A stretch of 64,000 nucleotides of DNA from Larix kaempferi. Its lineage: Eukaryota; Streptophyta; Pinopsida; Pinales; Pinaceae. The notes below the pieces were generated by a model. That model was not told the origin of the DNA and did not search any database. It saw only the letters and a program-made list of their open reading frames with translations. Made by a program: the position numbers and the translations under genes. This document shows positions 11,325 to 22,694 of the stretch, piece by piece; position 1 is the stretch's first letter; each line of letters starts with the position of its first letter. Location of the stretch: assembly GCA_027924585.1 (NCBI GenBank), contig BSBM01000964.1:5681501-5745500 (forward strand), in the 5' to 3' direction.

Positions 11325-12221
11325 CTTAAGGGCATTGAAAGACTGCCGAGCTTGCTCATCCTAGATAAAAGGTGTGTCTTTCTTCAATAAGCATGCGAAA
11401 CCTTTGGTAATACTAGCATAGTTAACTATAAACCGACACAGAAAAGTAGCTCTCCCTTGGAGGATCTTAAGTTGTAACAAATTATGCGAAGGAGGCAACT
11501 AAAGTATTGCCTCAACTTTGAGAGGATCGACTCTAATACCCTCTCTCAAAACTATGAATCCTAGAAGGTGACCACTCCTAACAGCAAAGATGCATTTGTT
11601 TGGATTCAATCAAATTTTGTAGTGGATACATCATTCGAGAATCATACGAAGGTGCTTGGGGTGGTCCACTCTCTTGCAAGAATGGCCAGCAAGATCATCC
11701 AAGAAAACTTCCATAATCATGTTAAGATCATGAAAGGCATAGGTCATGGCTCGTTGAAAAGTAGCTTCGACGTTTTCAAGGCCGAAGGGAATTTTTTGAT
11801 ATGCAAACGTTCCCCATGGACAAATAAATGTTGTCTTATGTTAGTTCGCGGGTTTGATTTGAATCTAATTATAACCCGAGAAGTCGTCCATGAATGAAAA
11901 AATCTCACTCCCCGCACAAGCATCCAATATTTGGTCAACGAATGGCGTGGGGAAGTTGTATTTCAGACATGCACGGTTCAAATCTCTAAAATCAGTTCAT
12001 ACACGGATCATTCCCTGCTTCTTATCTACAGGAACAGGGTTTGGCACCCATTCGGTAAGGGGAACGGGGTAGATGAAACCAGCTTTGAGCAGTTTCTCCA
12101 CCTTTGCCTTAATAGCAGCTGCCTTCCTAGGGTTCGTAGCACGAAAGTGTTGTCGAACCGGTTTAGCATCAGGATACGTTCTAATCTCGTGTTCAACAAT
12201 GCGGGGATCTATTCCTGGCAT
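11325..12221 (-). pseudogene. Reverse transcriptase of TE-B
   Basis: Copies element RNA into DNA. The N-terminal piece (11997-12221) has VEKLLKAGFIYPV and WVPNPVPVDKKQGMIRV, then TDFRDLN after a stop at about 11997. The catalytic motif reads FLDD (in EVFLDDLAGH, near 11680), the YxDD box of RT, with both Asp retained. Further downstream CIFAVRSGHLLGF matches the RT thumb region. Stops occur about every 100-250 bases. The protein would be cut from a Gag-Pol precursor. Confidence 0.88.
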
Positions 12222-12540
12222 CTCCTCGTATGTCTAGGTGAATACTTCCCGGTTCTGTAAACAAGTCAGTGTAAATAACGATCTCCTCAGGAGTGCAATC
12301 AGCACCGATGTAAACATTCTCTATCTTTTCGAGAGTGCGAGAGATGTTGATCGAAGTGGTTGGGGAAATATTGGCCATATTTTCCTCCACAAAAACATCA
12401 TGCGACTCCAAAAGAGCCATAGGGTTACCAACCATCTCTACTAGAGTCATCCTAAACTCCTCTTGCTCAACGAGCTCGAGGTTGGGAAGGAAATAAGAGC
12501 GATGGTGCATATCTTCCCAAGGCCTCTCACTACCACACAT
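12193..12540 (-). pseudogene. Linker between protease and RT of TE-B
   Basis: An open piece of about 115 codons with no recognised domain, continuing pol upstream of RT and overlapping its start in a shifted frame. It includes phrases such as IYTDLFTEPGSIHLDIRG, where a DFT-EMPG type linker motif usually leads into RT in related elements. Its frame change against RT implies a small indel near 12200. Confidence 0.55.
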
Positions 12541-12577
12541 GGCCTCGAGGATAGCTTCATTAGATGGTAAAGTATCA

Positions 12578-14020
12578 TCAAGTCAATCGTGGGAGCAAGA
12601 TGAGTTGGCTACCCAAACTGGCAGTGGTTTGTTGGATATGATCATAAGCGAGCTCTGCTATAGATAAAGGCATAGACATCCCAACATGCGCAATGTCTCC
12701 ATACGTGGAACTCGTGGACAGTAAAGTCCATGGATCATCTAAATAGGAGGTTCGGAATAACATATTATTCGAAGGAGGAGACACATTGTCGTTAATGGTT
12801 CCAATAAAATTCATAGGTGCAGAAATATTATAAGTTCCCATCAATGAGGGGTACATTCCAACACCTATGTTCCCATTTTCCTGCTGAGAATTAGAAACTT
12901 GCAAGACTACGGATCCCGTGGATGCTACGGAAGGAGTGCCAACAAAATCTAGCTGATCAATCGCCACAATCTTTCCTTCATGGGGAAAGTAGATAACTCT
13001 AAATACAATAGACGCAACAGCCTTCATAGCGTACATCCTGTTCTGACCCAGTAAAAGGTTGTAGTCGATGGGCACATCAACCACTTCGACTTCAATAGGC
13101 ACAGACTTACCTCCCAAGGAGACAACAAGGGAAGGAATAATTCCATGTAGCGTAAAAGATCTACTATTGAATGCAGTGAGTGTAGTTCTATATGCGAGCA
13201 GAGGAGGAGAGCTAAGAGATTTCCAACAAGTTAACGACATTACTGACATGGAAGCACCTTCATCAACCATAATACGTTTGATGAAGCTCTGAAGGAAAAC
13301 CACCTGGATTTGAAAAGCCACATGGTAAGGTAAGTGAGGCTGGACATCAGAAGTATTGAACTTGATAATAGTACGATTTCCCCCATCCTGAACTCCTAAC
13401 GCACTGAAAAGGGCATGCTTCTGAGAAGGACAGGCTTGCAAAACTTCAAGAGCCAACATGGCACATGGATTTTGGCCCAAATCTTCTACAATGGAGTAGT
13501 TCTGGGTGGCTTGAGCATTGGGATTATGCGTAGAGCGCTTGAGAACACCTTTCGGTATTCGCGACATAATGGAAGGATTCTCGATATGCAAGGAATTGTC
13601 AGGAGGAGTGGGAGGCTCACTCCCTAAATTAGATTGTGGTGCACCATAATAGCGTTGACGAGTAGCAACACAAACCTCCGACTGAACCATATTCACACAT
13701 CCATAACCACTAGTATTGGAAGAAGACCTGGTCGTTTCATTAGTACCATAACTAGTGGTGGGAGCATGCAAAGCCATGTTTTGATGATGAGTAAGGGGAT
13801 CCTTCAACACAGCTGGGCTCTGTGCCAAATGCTTCGATGCTTCTTCAATTCGAGGACATAAGTGAGTAAGATGATCCTCCCCACAAAGCTTGCGAGGGAA
13901 TTTCACCTTATGCCTATGTTTACGATCCTCACCAGCATTACCCGCCTTCCCGAGGAAGGTTGGCATTCTCTTTACGAGGAGTATTACGATTCCTATTGTT
14001 ATTACTTCCATTGTTTCCAC
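12578..14020 (-). pseudogene. Gag zinc-knuckle region and aspartic protease of TE-B
   Basis: A 480-codon open piece, the longest intact stretch of the element. Residues about 43-55 resemble a nucleocapsid knuckle (KLCGEDHLTHLC) with the first Cys apparently replaced by Arg. The retropepsin centre is VDEGAS at residues 252-257 (near 13252-13267), followed by LGGKSVPIEVEVVD and YNLLLGQNRMY, the usual flap and ILGR-like C-terminal motif. DEGAS rather than DSGA is common in this lineage as far as I know. The enzyme processes the Gag-Pol polyprotein. The N-terminus overlaps the end of Gag (13938) in another frame, so the start shown is only the limit of the open frame. Confidence 0.85.
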
Positions 14021-14948
14021 CCCTACGATTGTTTTTCCCCTTTTTCTTACAACCAGGTTGCTGGTTACCCGATGGTTTCATTGATTGCACATTTTGTACA
14101 TCAGACGACGGAGTGGAAGTGGACATGGTGTGAACCTGTCCAGGAGTAGATTGGTTTAGCGACAAATTTTGCATTTTATTAGATACCAAGTCTATAGGGC
14201 GAGTGCATGCGGACCCCACGATGCCATGGGCATGTGGTCCAGGAACTGACGTGGGCTCATGTCTTCTTCTCAATGCATCAAGAATAATGTCATACAAAAT
14301 TCCAGATTGAGAATAAAGTAGATCTAATTGCTGGAATTTCAAGATAGCTTATTCCTCAATCACAATGCTAGACATCGAAACATCCTTAGCAATGTATGGG
14401 AGTAGAGACTTGAGGAACCATTCCAACAGGAACTTTGGAGGAATGTGGGCTCTTACTAATCTCTTCCGCTGACGCCACTCTTGAATGTGGTTAGAGATAT
14501 GCGTGGCCTTGTTCTGACAAAAGGTGGAAAACAACTCAGTACCAGTATCATAATGAACTAACAACTGGAAATGGTATAAGAAAACCAAAGCAATCTTGTT
14601 GAATCCCCTATAGGTGTTCCCAGGCAACTCGACATGCCACTTCATGGCTGTCCCCATGAGGGTGCGTTGAAATAGTCGTAATCTAATGGAATCATGATTC
14701 AAAGAGTTGGAGGAGCACCAAAGGTGAAACATTGTGACATGATCACCCGGATCCTCACCGCCTTTCCCTTCAAACTTTGGAATGTCTGAAGGAAGCTTCG
14801 TAGGAAGCGGGGGCCAACTAGGGTCGTGACACAACGGATCATTCGTGAGCTTCGAAAGATCTGGGAGATTCAAGCGTGCAAGGGATGGGAGGTGAGGCTG
14901 GAAAGCTTGATTGTAAGCCCCCATAAAAGGTTGGTTAAACAGAATCAT
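13938..14948 (-). pseudogene. Gag capsid region of TE-B
   Basis: Two open pieces (14349-14948 and 13938-14342) separated by a stop. The first carries a plant retrotransposon Gag capsid signature: PKFEGKGGEDPGDHV, FHLWCSSNSL, LRLFQRTLMGTAMKWH and ISNHIQEWRQRKRLV. The second is basic and asparagine or glycine-rich (KKKGKNNRRGGNNGSN), as expected before the nucleocapsid. Gag forms the virus-like particle. Upstream it connects with 15150-16208 through a stretch with three stops (14949-15149). Confidence 0.88.
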
Positions 14949-15149
14949 GTTATAAGATGGACCAAAATCTTGACCATGAGGATTAAACTACTAATGATAA
15001 GGACTTGACGGACCATAAGCTTTCCCATGGCCATACAATTGATAACCTCCTCCTGCCTGACCCATTTGAGAGTAAGCAAGTATATGCGTGTTTTAGGTAC
15101 CATATAGGGGTGGTGAGTTGTACTGGTGGCCAGCACCGACTGTGTTGTA

Positions 15150-16208
15150 CTAAGGGTTGCCACCATGAGTATGGGGCATATATGTACTATTCATAGCGGG
15201 AACTGTATTGTAATGACCATAATGGTATGGTATGTTCCCACCCCTAGCATTAGGATTAGCTTGATTAGTCGTGTGATGACCATAAGTATGAGAAGTATTC
15301 CCGACCCCAACATTGGTGTGATTAGTAGCAGGGATGGTGGCGTGATATCCATGTGGATAGGAGATATTCCCACCCCCTACATTAGCATTACTAGTGGCGG
15401 AAGTGGATGCAAAAGTGTGCAGTATATGTCCACCCCCATGGTTGGGAGGAGCATTCACATCCGTAAAAGTGATCCTAGGTTGACGAGTAGTGACATGCGT
15501 GTTAGGTGGTCGATGGTGAGTCGAGTTCCGAAAAACATTCCTATTAGGTTGGGAAATCCAAGGAGGTTGTCTTCTTTCAACGTTAGCATGGTTAGGTGGA
15601 ACATGACCAATTCCCATACTATGTGTGTGAGTGGATAATGTAGTGCACCCAGTGGGTATAGTATGGTTAACACCATGACAGGTGCCAGCGTGACTACCAA
15701 ACATAGTGGAAGGTTCAACAGTACTATGACTAGGCATACCAAAAGAGAGTGCGGTTGGGTTGATCATAGGACTAGTGTCGTCATGTAACTCAAGCATTTC
15801 GTGTCTATAACTACACGAAAATGAAGGAATGAAAGGATCATCCTGTTCTTCATCCTCGGGTAAGTTGGGAATTTCGTAAAGATAATTATCCAGATTCGAA
15901 GGATCAAACCGATCTCGTTCAAGTGGATTAGGCCAAATAGAACTAGGTTGAGTCTCTAGTGGATCACCTCCCCACTCCTCACGAGGGGTATGGGGATCAG
16001 AAGTTTGTTCAACTTTGCCTAATGGAGCGGAAGGGTTTTCCTCAGTATCGAAATGTGTAGCAGTCATAATGTCTTGGATGTAAGTCTCGTAAGAATCCAA
16101 AGACTCAAAGGGAGCCCTCTGGCGTCGTGTAGCAACACGGTGTGAAACCTCGGCTGGCTTTAAACCAACCAACCGACGAGACCAGCGGAGAGTAGGGCTC
16201 CGCACCAC
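15150..16208 (-). pseudogene. N-terminal Gag region of TE-B with internal repeats
   Basis: An open frame of 352 codons starting at ATG 16208. It is acidic in the first half and His, Asn and Gly-rich in the second. Near the C-terminus (about 15190-15450) a unit of 20-24 residues of the type NVGGGNISYPHGYHAT is repeated three times with variation. No domain recognised. It is placed as the amino-terminal part of Gag because it precedes the capsid pieces in the same direction, and the sequence between them keeps a similar composition despite stops. Confidence 0.6.
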
Positions 16209-18260
16209 GATATCTCCAGAGAGAATATATAATCAAAACGTCCCCTAAAGGCCACCAATCGATCAAAAATAGTAAATCAAAAGCACACACCTAGAAAAAC
16301 TACAGCCAAGAGCAGACAAACAGAGTGGCTAAATGAGCTCCCGACACTCGAGCCAATATGTCTCTCCTAGGAGAGGCTTGAGACTCCCAAACTATAGCCG
16401 GAGGTAACAGAATCAGTTATAGAGACACCCAAGCTTCACTGCATGTACAAGGTCAAGTCCACTGCACAAACACAATTGTGATGTCCAATCCCTATCTGAC
16501 TCAGGACACAAATAGCATAACCACTGCAAGTACCCTGTGCGATACCTAGGTAAGGCAACTATGGTCACCGCAATATAACCAATACTCAGGGGGATAGTCG
16601 CAGGTGGGATCCGTTGTATGGGCAAGGTATCTAAGCTCGAAGCACAAGAGGACAAAACTACGGTACCCCCAGATACAAACAAATCCTTGATATATCTCCC
16701 ACGTTTAGCCGGTATCAGAGGGATATCTCCTCAATCAACCTCCCGTGACCTTGTGCTTAACTCTGGCTTGAGTAGAGATTCCTGATAACACCGATCTATA
16801 CCATGGATTCCTCCACTCCCTGGTCAGACACGTAATGTTTCGTCTAGTAGTCTTGGATTGTTAACTCATAATGATCTATTCCAAGACTCTAAACCTATGC
16901 TAATTGGTGTAATATATAAATAAAATCAGTCTAATCAATTTTAAGATTAAGCGTTATTTTTTTTGGCTGTGGTTACTCAAGGGATATGATCGTCAAACTA
17001 GTGATGTGTAGACTCAATAGTATGCAAAATCATCCAATCTTAGACTCATATATCCAATAAAACAATGTCACTAATATGCAAAATCAACGAACAATTCTAA
17101 AATAAAGATGCAATCTTTTATCTTTTCGATGCGCAAGAAGAACCTAAATGAAGGCAACAAGCACTCAATGCAAGATGCAATACATGAAAGTAAAATATTT
17201 TTGTATTTTCGCTTACAAACAAGAAGGAAAATGAAAAAACTAAATGTATGTTTTTGTATTTTTTCAATATAGATGGAATGAAAAAATGCAAGCAAAATCC
17301 TACTATTCAGTTACCAAAGTGCCGAGAAGATCACTAAGACAACCTAGCAGATCCTATACAGCAAGACTCTGCCAAAGGAAAGAGCTCAGAAGGAAAAAAC
17401 CAAGAGGCTAAATCCAAATATAGGTAAAAAACCAAGAAGGCTCAACCAAGGGAAATGAAGATTTTTGGTCACAACCAAGGCATGAAATAGTCAAGAAAGA
17501 GGCCAACAAAGACTCAGGAACAACCAAAGCCAACCCAACAACAACCAATAGCCATAAACCAACAAAAGTCGTACGCTACTGTCAAAGGAATGCTTGCGAG
17601 TACCCACGAACAGTAGAGTAAACAGAGGTGGGTATACGCAAGCTGAGCTAAGCTAGCCCACGGGTGAGGAAAGGCAAATGTTAGGAACCCATGTCTTTAC
17701 TTTGTTAGTATATTGTTGTTGGACGCATATGCTTCGTAAGTCATCCCGTATTATTTGTTGATCCATAGTTTATATTAGCCCATAGTATTGACCCATAGTA
17801 TTGGATGCATATGCTTTGTAAGTCGTCCCATAGTATTATATGTCCCATGGTTTTGACTCATAGTATTGGCGCCTAGACTTAGCCCATGGTTTGTATTGAC
17901 ACATAGTATTGACCCATGGTATTGGTGCCTAGACTTAGTATATAAGTGTGTGTTGAGGCCTATGAAGGCACCGTGAAGTTATTTGTATTGAGCTTGCTCA
18001 AAGGAGGTTGCCCCCTCGAAGTGGCCTGCGATCAATATAAAAGTGATTCTGAGTTTTGTCATTTCTGCTATTTCGCATATTCCTATTAATTAATTGTTGT
18101 AGGTTCATCACAGCAAATGGGAAAATAAAGAGTCCAAGGGCTTGGAAAAAGCAAGTTTTCTATGGTGTATCTTAACGGCCAATCAGTGACACAAAGATTC
18201 GATAAAGAGCACCTCTAATTAATGACTAATGCTCAAATTTTTTTCCAAACATGGATGTTT
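16209..18260 (-). other. 5' leader of TE-B
   Basis: Untranslated DNA between the PBS and Gag, interrupted by the solo LTR at 17679-18112. Without it the leader would be about 1.6 kb. I see no domain. A CCCACGGGTG word near 17660 resembles the G+C-rich words in the LTR. A long leader is usual in Tat/Ogre-type elements. Confidence 0.6.
17679..18112 (+). mobile_element. TE-C: solo LTR nested in TE-B leader
   Basis: 434 bp starting TGTTAGGAACCC and ending TTCATCACA, flanked on both sides by GCAAA (17674-17678 and 18113-18117), so it is a complete solo LTR left by recombination of a full element. It holds several CCATAGTATTGACC-like internal repeats. A related solo LTR lies inverted at 47098-47500. 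It is younger than TE-B, in which it sits. Confidence 0.93.
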
Positions 18261-18278
18261 TCCCCAGCGGAGTCGCCA
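18261..18278 (-). other. Primer-binding site of TE-B
   Basis: On the minus strand TGGCGACTCCGCTGGGGA starts 4 nt after the 5' LTR. TGG is the complement of a tRNA CCA end. This PBS type is common in plant Ty3/gypsy elements; I do not assign the tRNA with certainty (tRNA-Arg has been proposed for similar ones). Confidence 0.85.
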
Positions 18279-18282
18279 TTTC

Positions 18283-19211
18283 TATGTTGGAGAAAACTCA
18301 CTATGGCTTGGGAATACCACAACAGATAGATGACTACCAGAAATCAACTCAATTCTCAAAACAATGCTATTATAAATGACAATGTTAAGACAATGGAGAA
18401 ATGTAACCAACCTCGATCCAAACGTTTGATGTAGATCCCCGTTGGAGCTTTCAATCCATGCACTTGAAATCTGCAAATTAGTCTTGATAGCCAATATCCA
18501 ACAAGTACATATAATATATAAATGACATTAACATTATCAATAACAATGGTCCATAATATCACAAGCAAATGTAACCCAATGTATAATAAACAACATTTAC
18601 AACATGATGGATGAGAATATGAGTATTTCTATTAATAAACAAGAAGAAGTACAAAGTGATACGACCTCCTGCCGGCAACCAATCTTAACCAAGATCTGGA
18701 TCAATCCACTTGTGCCTCCACCACTTCAATCCTTCATGAATGGCAAACTCAAACTAGATAGGAGTTTGGAAGGTGAACATAAAGGGTTCACAACTACAAG
18801 GATCAATGAGTGTAGACTCAAGATAGGGTAAAAATCCACTAGAGTTCTCTTGCTATTCTTTTCTCCTCCCGTCCATAAGCCATATGTGCTTAATATATAA
18901 TCCTCTCAAAGGTAGGTGAAAGGACACATCGAGGCGTTACTTGGGAAGATGGAGAGCCAAAGTTCACCCAATGACCGCTTTTTGGGAGTAAAAAGTAATA
19001 AACTAGTGATTTTTACCATTTTACTTGATACTCGCGGGCTATAGTGATGCAACTCGCGGGTATGTATGCTATAGTGATGCAACATGCGGGTAGGAATAAA
19101 AATAGGTAAAAATAGTATCTCTGAAGGATATAAGTGGATCTGAGTCACTGAAATGGATCCTACAGGCCAAATAATGTTGATGTTCACAGGGTGGAAGATT
19201 ACGATGTAACA
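18283..19211 (-). repeat. 5' LTR of TE-B
   Basis: 929 bp, same length as 4301-5229. Its inner terminus reads ...CAACATA on the minus strand, one base different from the canonical ...CAACACA of the 3' LTR. Most differences between the two LTRs are C/T or G/A transitions, as expected for methylated plant repeats. Confidence 0.93.
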
Positions 19212-19500
19212 CCTTCTCTACCCCCACCTCCCCACCTCTCCATCCCCATACCCCCTCCTACTCTACCTACCCCACTTCCTCCTCCCCCACCCCCATCTCC
19301 AACTCTTCCTCCCCTACCCCCTCCCCTTCCTCCTCCCCCGCTTCTGCTTCCCCCTCCTCTCCCACCGATCTCCCCTTCCTCTCCCTCACCTTCCCTTCTC
19401 TACCCTCACCTCCCCTCCTCTCCATCCACCTACCCCCCTCTTGCTCTACCTCCCCCCCACTCATCCTCCTCCCCTCCCACTCTTACTCCCATTCCCTCCT
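19212..19500. repeat. Right remainder of the polypyrimidine tract; begins with TE-B right TSD CCTTC
   Basis: C/T-only DNA continuing the tract interrupted at 4300. The first five bases (19212-19216) duplicate 4296-4300. It fades into mixed sequence near 19500, where the ORF 19483-20175 ends. Confidence 0.9.
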
Positions 19501-20183
19501 CCCCTCGTACCCTTCACCTCCCTGAACAACTGCCTGTGCCAGTAGTAGGAAGGAATATTGTGTTTCTGGCACCAACTGATGTGCAGGAGGCACATCTGGC
19601 CTGGGTAGCCTCCTACGAGGTGGAGCTACTGGGCGATTGGGATCTATGTGCCTCGCATTGGTACGTTGTTGAGGCATCCCCATCTCAAAACCCTCATACT
19701 CCAAGATATCAAAATAATTAACATGCTTCCCCAACACAAACTCTGCGTACATCTTTCTCAGAAAATACAAAGGCATTTCCTTGTTGTTGTGTGGTGGTGC
19801 ATCAAATACCATGTACCATTGATCCATCCAGTTACCTATGAATGGTTGATATGTACACCACTCGATATAAATGTGCCTTTTGTTTGCATTAGGGACTTCA
19901 CCATCCCGTGGATTTCTAAACAGGGAAAAAATTTGTTCTTTTGAGATTTTCAACTTCTTGACTTTGCTGTATCTAAGTCCATCCGCATATTGTTGCCTCT
20001 TTCTTTCTCTGAATGTGGCAATATCTTGAAAAGCACCATTAGACCTACTAAAGGTCTCTATCATTGCATCCAAATTGGATGCAAGCATAACATGCATGTC
20101 ATCAACAATAGTAATTGAGGCTCGAATTTTTCTGAGCCTCTGAATTTCTCTTTGGATGTCAGCCTTGGCATCCATGGTCGTCA
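19483..20183 (-). CDS. Hypothetical protein exon, unrecognised
   Basis: On the minus strand a strong acceptor (TTTTATTTGCAG, ending at 20184) is followed 8 nt later by ATG (20175) and an open frame of about 230 codons. The N-terminal 60 residues look like a coiled coil (MDAKADIQREIQRLRKIRA). Residues about 95-150 are rich in aromatic residues (YIEWCTYQPFIGNWMDQWY). The tail is proline and arginine-rich, and the last 15 codons run into the polypurine strand of the tract. The frame is free of stops, unlike the decayed elements around it, so it may be a host gene exon or a fragment captured by an unknown element. I know no family for it. A donor-like AAAG|GTAAGC at about 22018 upstream could mark a 5' untranslated exon. 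Confidence 0.5.
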
Positions 20184-21109
20184 CTGCAAATAAAAAATAA
20201 AAATAAAAATCATTAGAAATGTATACATGTGCTATAATGACATCTCTCAAAAATGAAAAATGTACAAACTTTGTGCAAGAACGAATACATTACAAACATA
20301 AATATCATCTCAGGCATAGATTACAAACATAAATATCATTTCATATGACCATTGCAGGCATACATTATGGGTCATTGAGGGCATAAGGGTGGAGACCATG
20401 TGGGCATAAAGACCATGATGATGTGGAAAAGATATGTATTTTTATTGGTTAAACTGAGGCAGGATATTGATGGACAGAACGAAGACATGCTGGTCGAATG
20501 ATGAAGAAATGACTAATGATATGGGCATAATGTTGTGATGTGCATATGGACATTGTAAAGTGTATGAATGGAGATATGGCAGCAGATTGATATGACATGA
20601 ATAATGATGACATAATGAAGATGTTATCTAATTGGTGATATTTGTTGATGGACATAATGAAGTTATATTGAATAATGAGTGCTTGATGAGAATGATGAAG
20701 TGCTTTAAAAACAAACAAGGGCTTCTGGTTGATGATGTATGTAATCTGCAAACTTAAGAAGAGTCTGAAATATCATTTGTAAATCTATGGTTGTTGGGGT
20801 GTTGGTGCATCCCAATGAGTTGCAGCTGACAGAATTATCTTGTGAATAGGATTGTCATTGATGAAAACATTAATGACAAAGGTGTAAATGGCATGACGAC
20901 AAGCAAACAAGGTGACTTGACAAGGACTGGGAAAAGACAAGACAAAAGACAAGGTGATGGGAATTGGGACACCTAATGAGCCAAATGACCCATACTGTGG
21001 TCATTTGGAGTTGGTCCTAATACCCTGGACAAGGATGACTTGGAGATAACAAGTTACATGAACAAAGAAGCATGAACTGAAAAAGGAAGCTTGAAGTTGA
21101 CACTTGGCA

Positions 21110-21370
21110 AGGAGATTGCGGGCATCCCTTATGGCATCTGTGGGCATCCAGAAATGAAGCTGATGGACAAGCGGGCATGTGGACAAGGTGACATGCAGGC
21201 ATCTTGAATATGCATATGCGGGCATGTTTGTGGAAGCTGCGGGCATCCTGGAGGCATGGAAAATACCCCCATGTGGGAAATTGAAGAAGGTCTAGCTACA
21301 GGCATGTTCAAAGGCATAAATATGGCCCTTGCGGACATGAGTTACAAGCTAGTGTGGGCATGCTGGAAGC
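21110..21370. repeat. Cluster of GCGGGCAT-type words
   Basis: GCGGGCAT, GTGGGCAT, GCAGGCAT or GCGGACAT occurs about nine times in 260 bp with irregular spacing of 20-50 bp. Looser copies occur at 20360-20530. The reverse word ATGCCCGC recurs at 63335-63355. Confidence 0.5.
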
Positions 21371-21726
21371 AAAAGAAAATGGTGATGATATGGGTATGGA
21401 GACCACGTTTAGGTGGGAAAAAGAAAGTATAAATAAATATATACATGTATATATTTATAATTTATGAGGTGTTTATGGATCAATAGTAGAAATTAGAGTT
21501 TAACCTTTATCTTTGGATGAATTGGGGCTATAGTATGCTGATGTGCTGCTGGTGTACAAACTAAGATGCTGATGATATGTATGGACAGAATGAATTCATG
21601 ATTATTGGGGCTACATACGATGAAAAAAATGTTGATCTAGGGCACCATGAAACAGGGACATAATGCTTGCTTGGTTTATGACAATTAATGATAATCAGAA
21701 TGATGTTATAGACAGATATGTTGGGT

Positions 21727-21954
21727 GACAATGATAATTGATGTGATTAGTGAGCCATTGTGTCTAACAGGGTGGATGTAAAATTCATTAAAATTTTAAA
21801 ATTTTAAGTTTTGACATTTCATTTACAAATATTTTTAGGTGACAATGATGATTGATGTGATCAGTAAGCCATTATGTCTAACAAGGTGGATGTAAAATTC
21901 ATTAAAATTTTAAAATTTTAAGTTTTGGCATTTCATTTATAAATATTTTTAGAT
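21727..21954. repeat. 114-bp tandem duplication
   Basis: Two copies, 21727-21840 and 21841-21954, of an A+T-rich unit beginning GACAATGATRATTGATGTG, with about eight substitutions between them. No coding content. Confidence 0.9.
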
Positions 21955-22689
21955 TAGTGAAACATAAAAATTTATAAACTTAATGATGAGATGAGGCAAC
22001 AATTTAGATGCTTACCTTTTCAATCGTCCTTGCAAGATGAATTTGGGATTGTTGAACCTCCAAATCTCCTTGGTTGAGCTTCTCCAATGCATTTTGGGAA
22101 GGCAAAATCGCTCAAGCATTCGCTTTTGGGTAAAACAGTGCTGCGGTCCGCGGCACTATTTTTTTGTTTTGTTATATTAACCAAAATGCTCAAGCATTAT
22201 GGTGATCCTATCCTACATGTTAAATGACATGGTAGGTTCGGAGCCCGCCATTCCTAGTTTTACATAACACGCAAGCGTTGTGAATTTACACAATTTTCGC
22301 GCGTTTCACATTTACCCAGTTGCATCTAAAGGGTCCCTCAACTTCGTGCGAGGGCCCCATACTTATTTAAAAGTGTATAAACCTTGGCGAATCCTACCAA
22401 TTCTTAAAATGTCAACTATAAAATATTTGGTGATATCTTTCTAAAATTATTTCAATTTATAAGGATTTTATATAGTTTATATAATAATTTGGTGATTTTT
22501 AGAGTGAAAAAAGTTTACCCTGTCAAAATTGGGAGAAATGGGGCTTCAAAAGATGCAAATTGGCGAATATTCTTTGGAAAAAAAAAATGGAAAAATAGCG
22601 CATGGGTTAAATTTCACCCCTAAAATTATCCTTGATGAAAAGGTCATACTCAAGCAACTTATTGTCCAATTATTAAGTTGTCAAAGGTA

Positions 22690-22694
22690 ATCCT
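22690..22694. other. Target-site duplication (left) of TE-D
   Basis: ATCCT, repeated at 29060-29064 directly after the other LTR. Confidence 0.9.

Larger units (their letters stand above)
4301..19211 (-). mobile_element. TE-B: complete but decayed Ty3/gypsy element, Tat/Ogre-like
   Basis: A 14.9-kb unit bounded by two 929-bp LTRs with an exact 5-bp target duplication. Read on the minus strand the order is 5' LTR, PBS, leader, Gag, protease, RT, RNase H, integrase, second RNase H, an antisense spliced ORF, a noncoding 3' region and the 3' LTR. Gag-Pol with RT before integrase is the Ty3/gypsy order. The extra RNase H and the antisense ORF are traits reported for the plant Tat lineage; the lineage call is inference from these. 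The coding frames hold many nonsense codons, so the copy is not autonomous. The LTRs differ at roughly 40-45 of 929 sites by eye. A solo LTR is nested in the leader. Confidence 0.9.
20184..22689. other. Noncoding stretch upstream of the hypothetical exon
   Basis: No frame with recognisable content. The first part would be the intron of the hypothetical minus-strand gene if the donor at about 22018 is used. It contains a cluster of GCGGGCAT words, a 114-bp tandem duplication, and at 22140-22160 a CCGCGG palindrome. Confidence 0.4.

Noticed and set aside
13862-14149. Plus-strand frames over the Gag region of TE-B
   Set aside because: Shadows of the minus-strand Gag with its clear capsid motifs.
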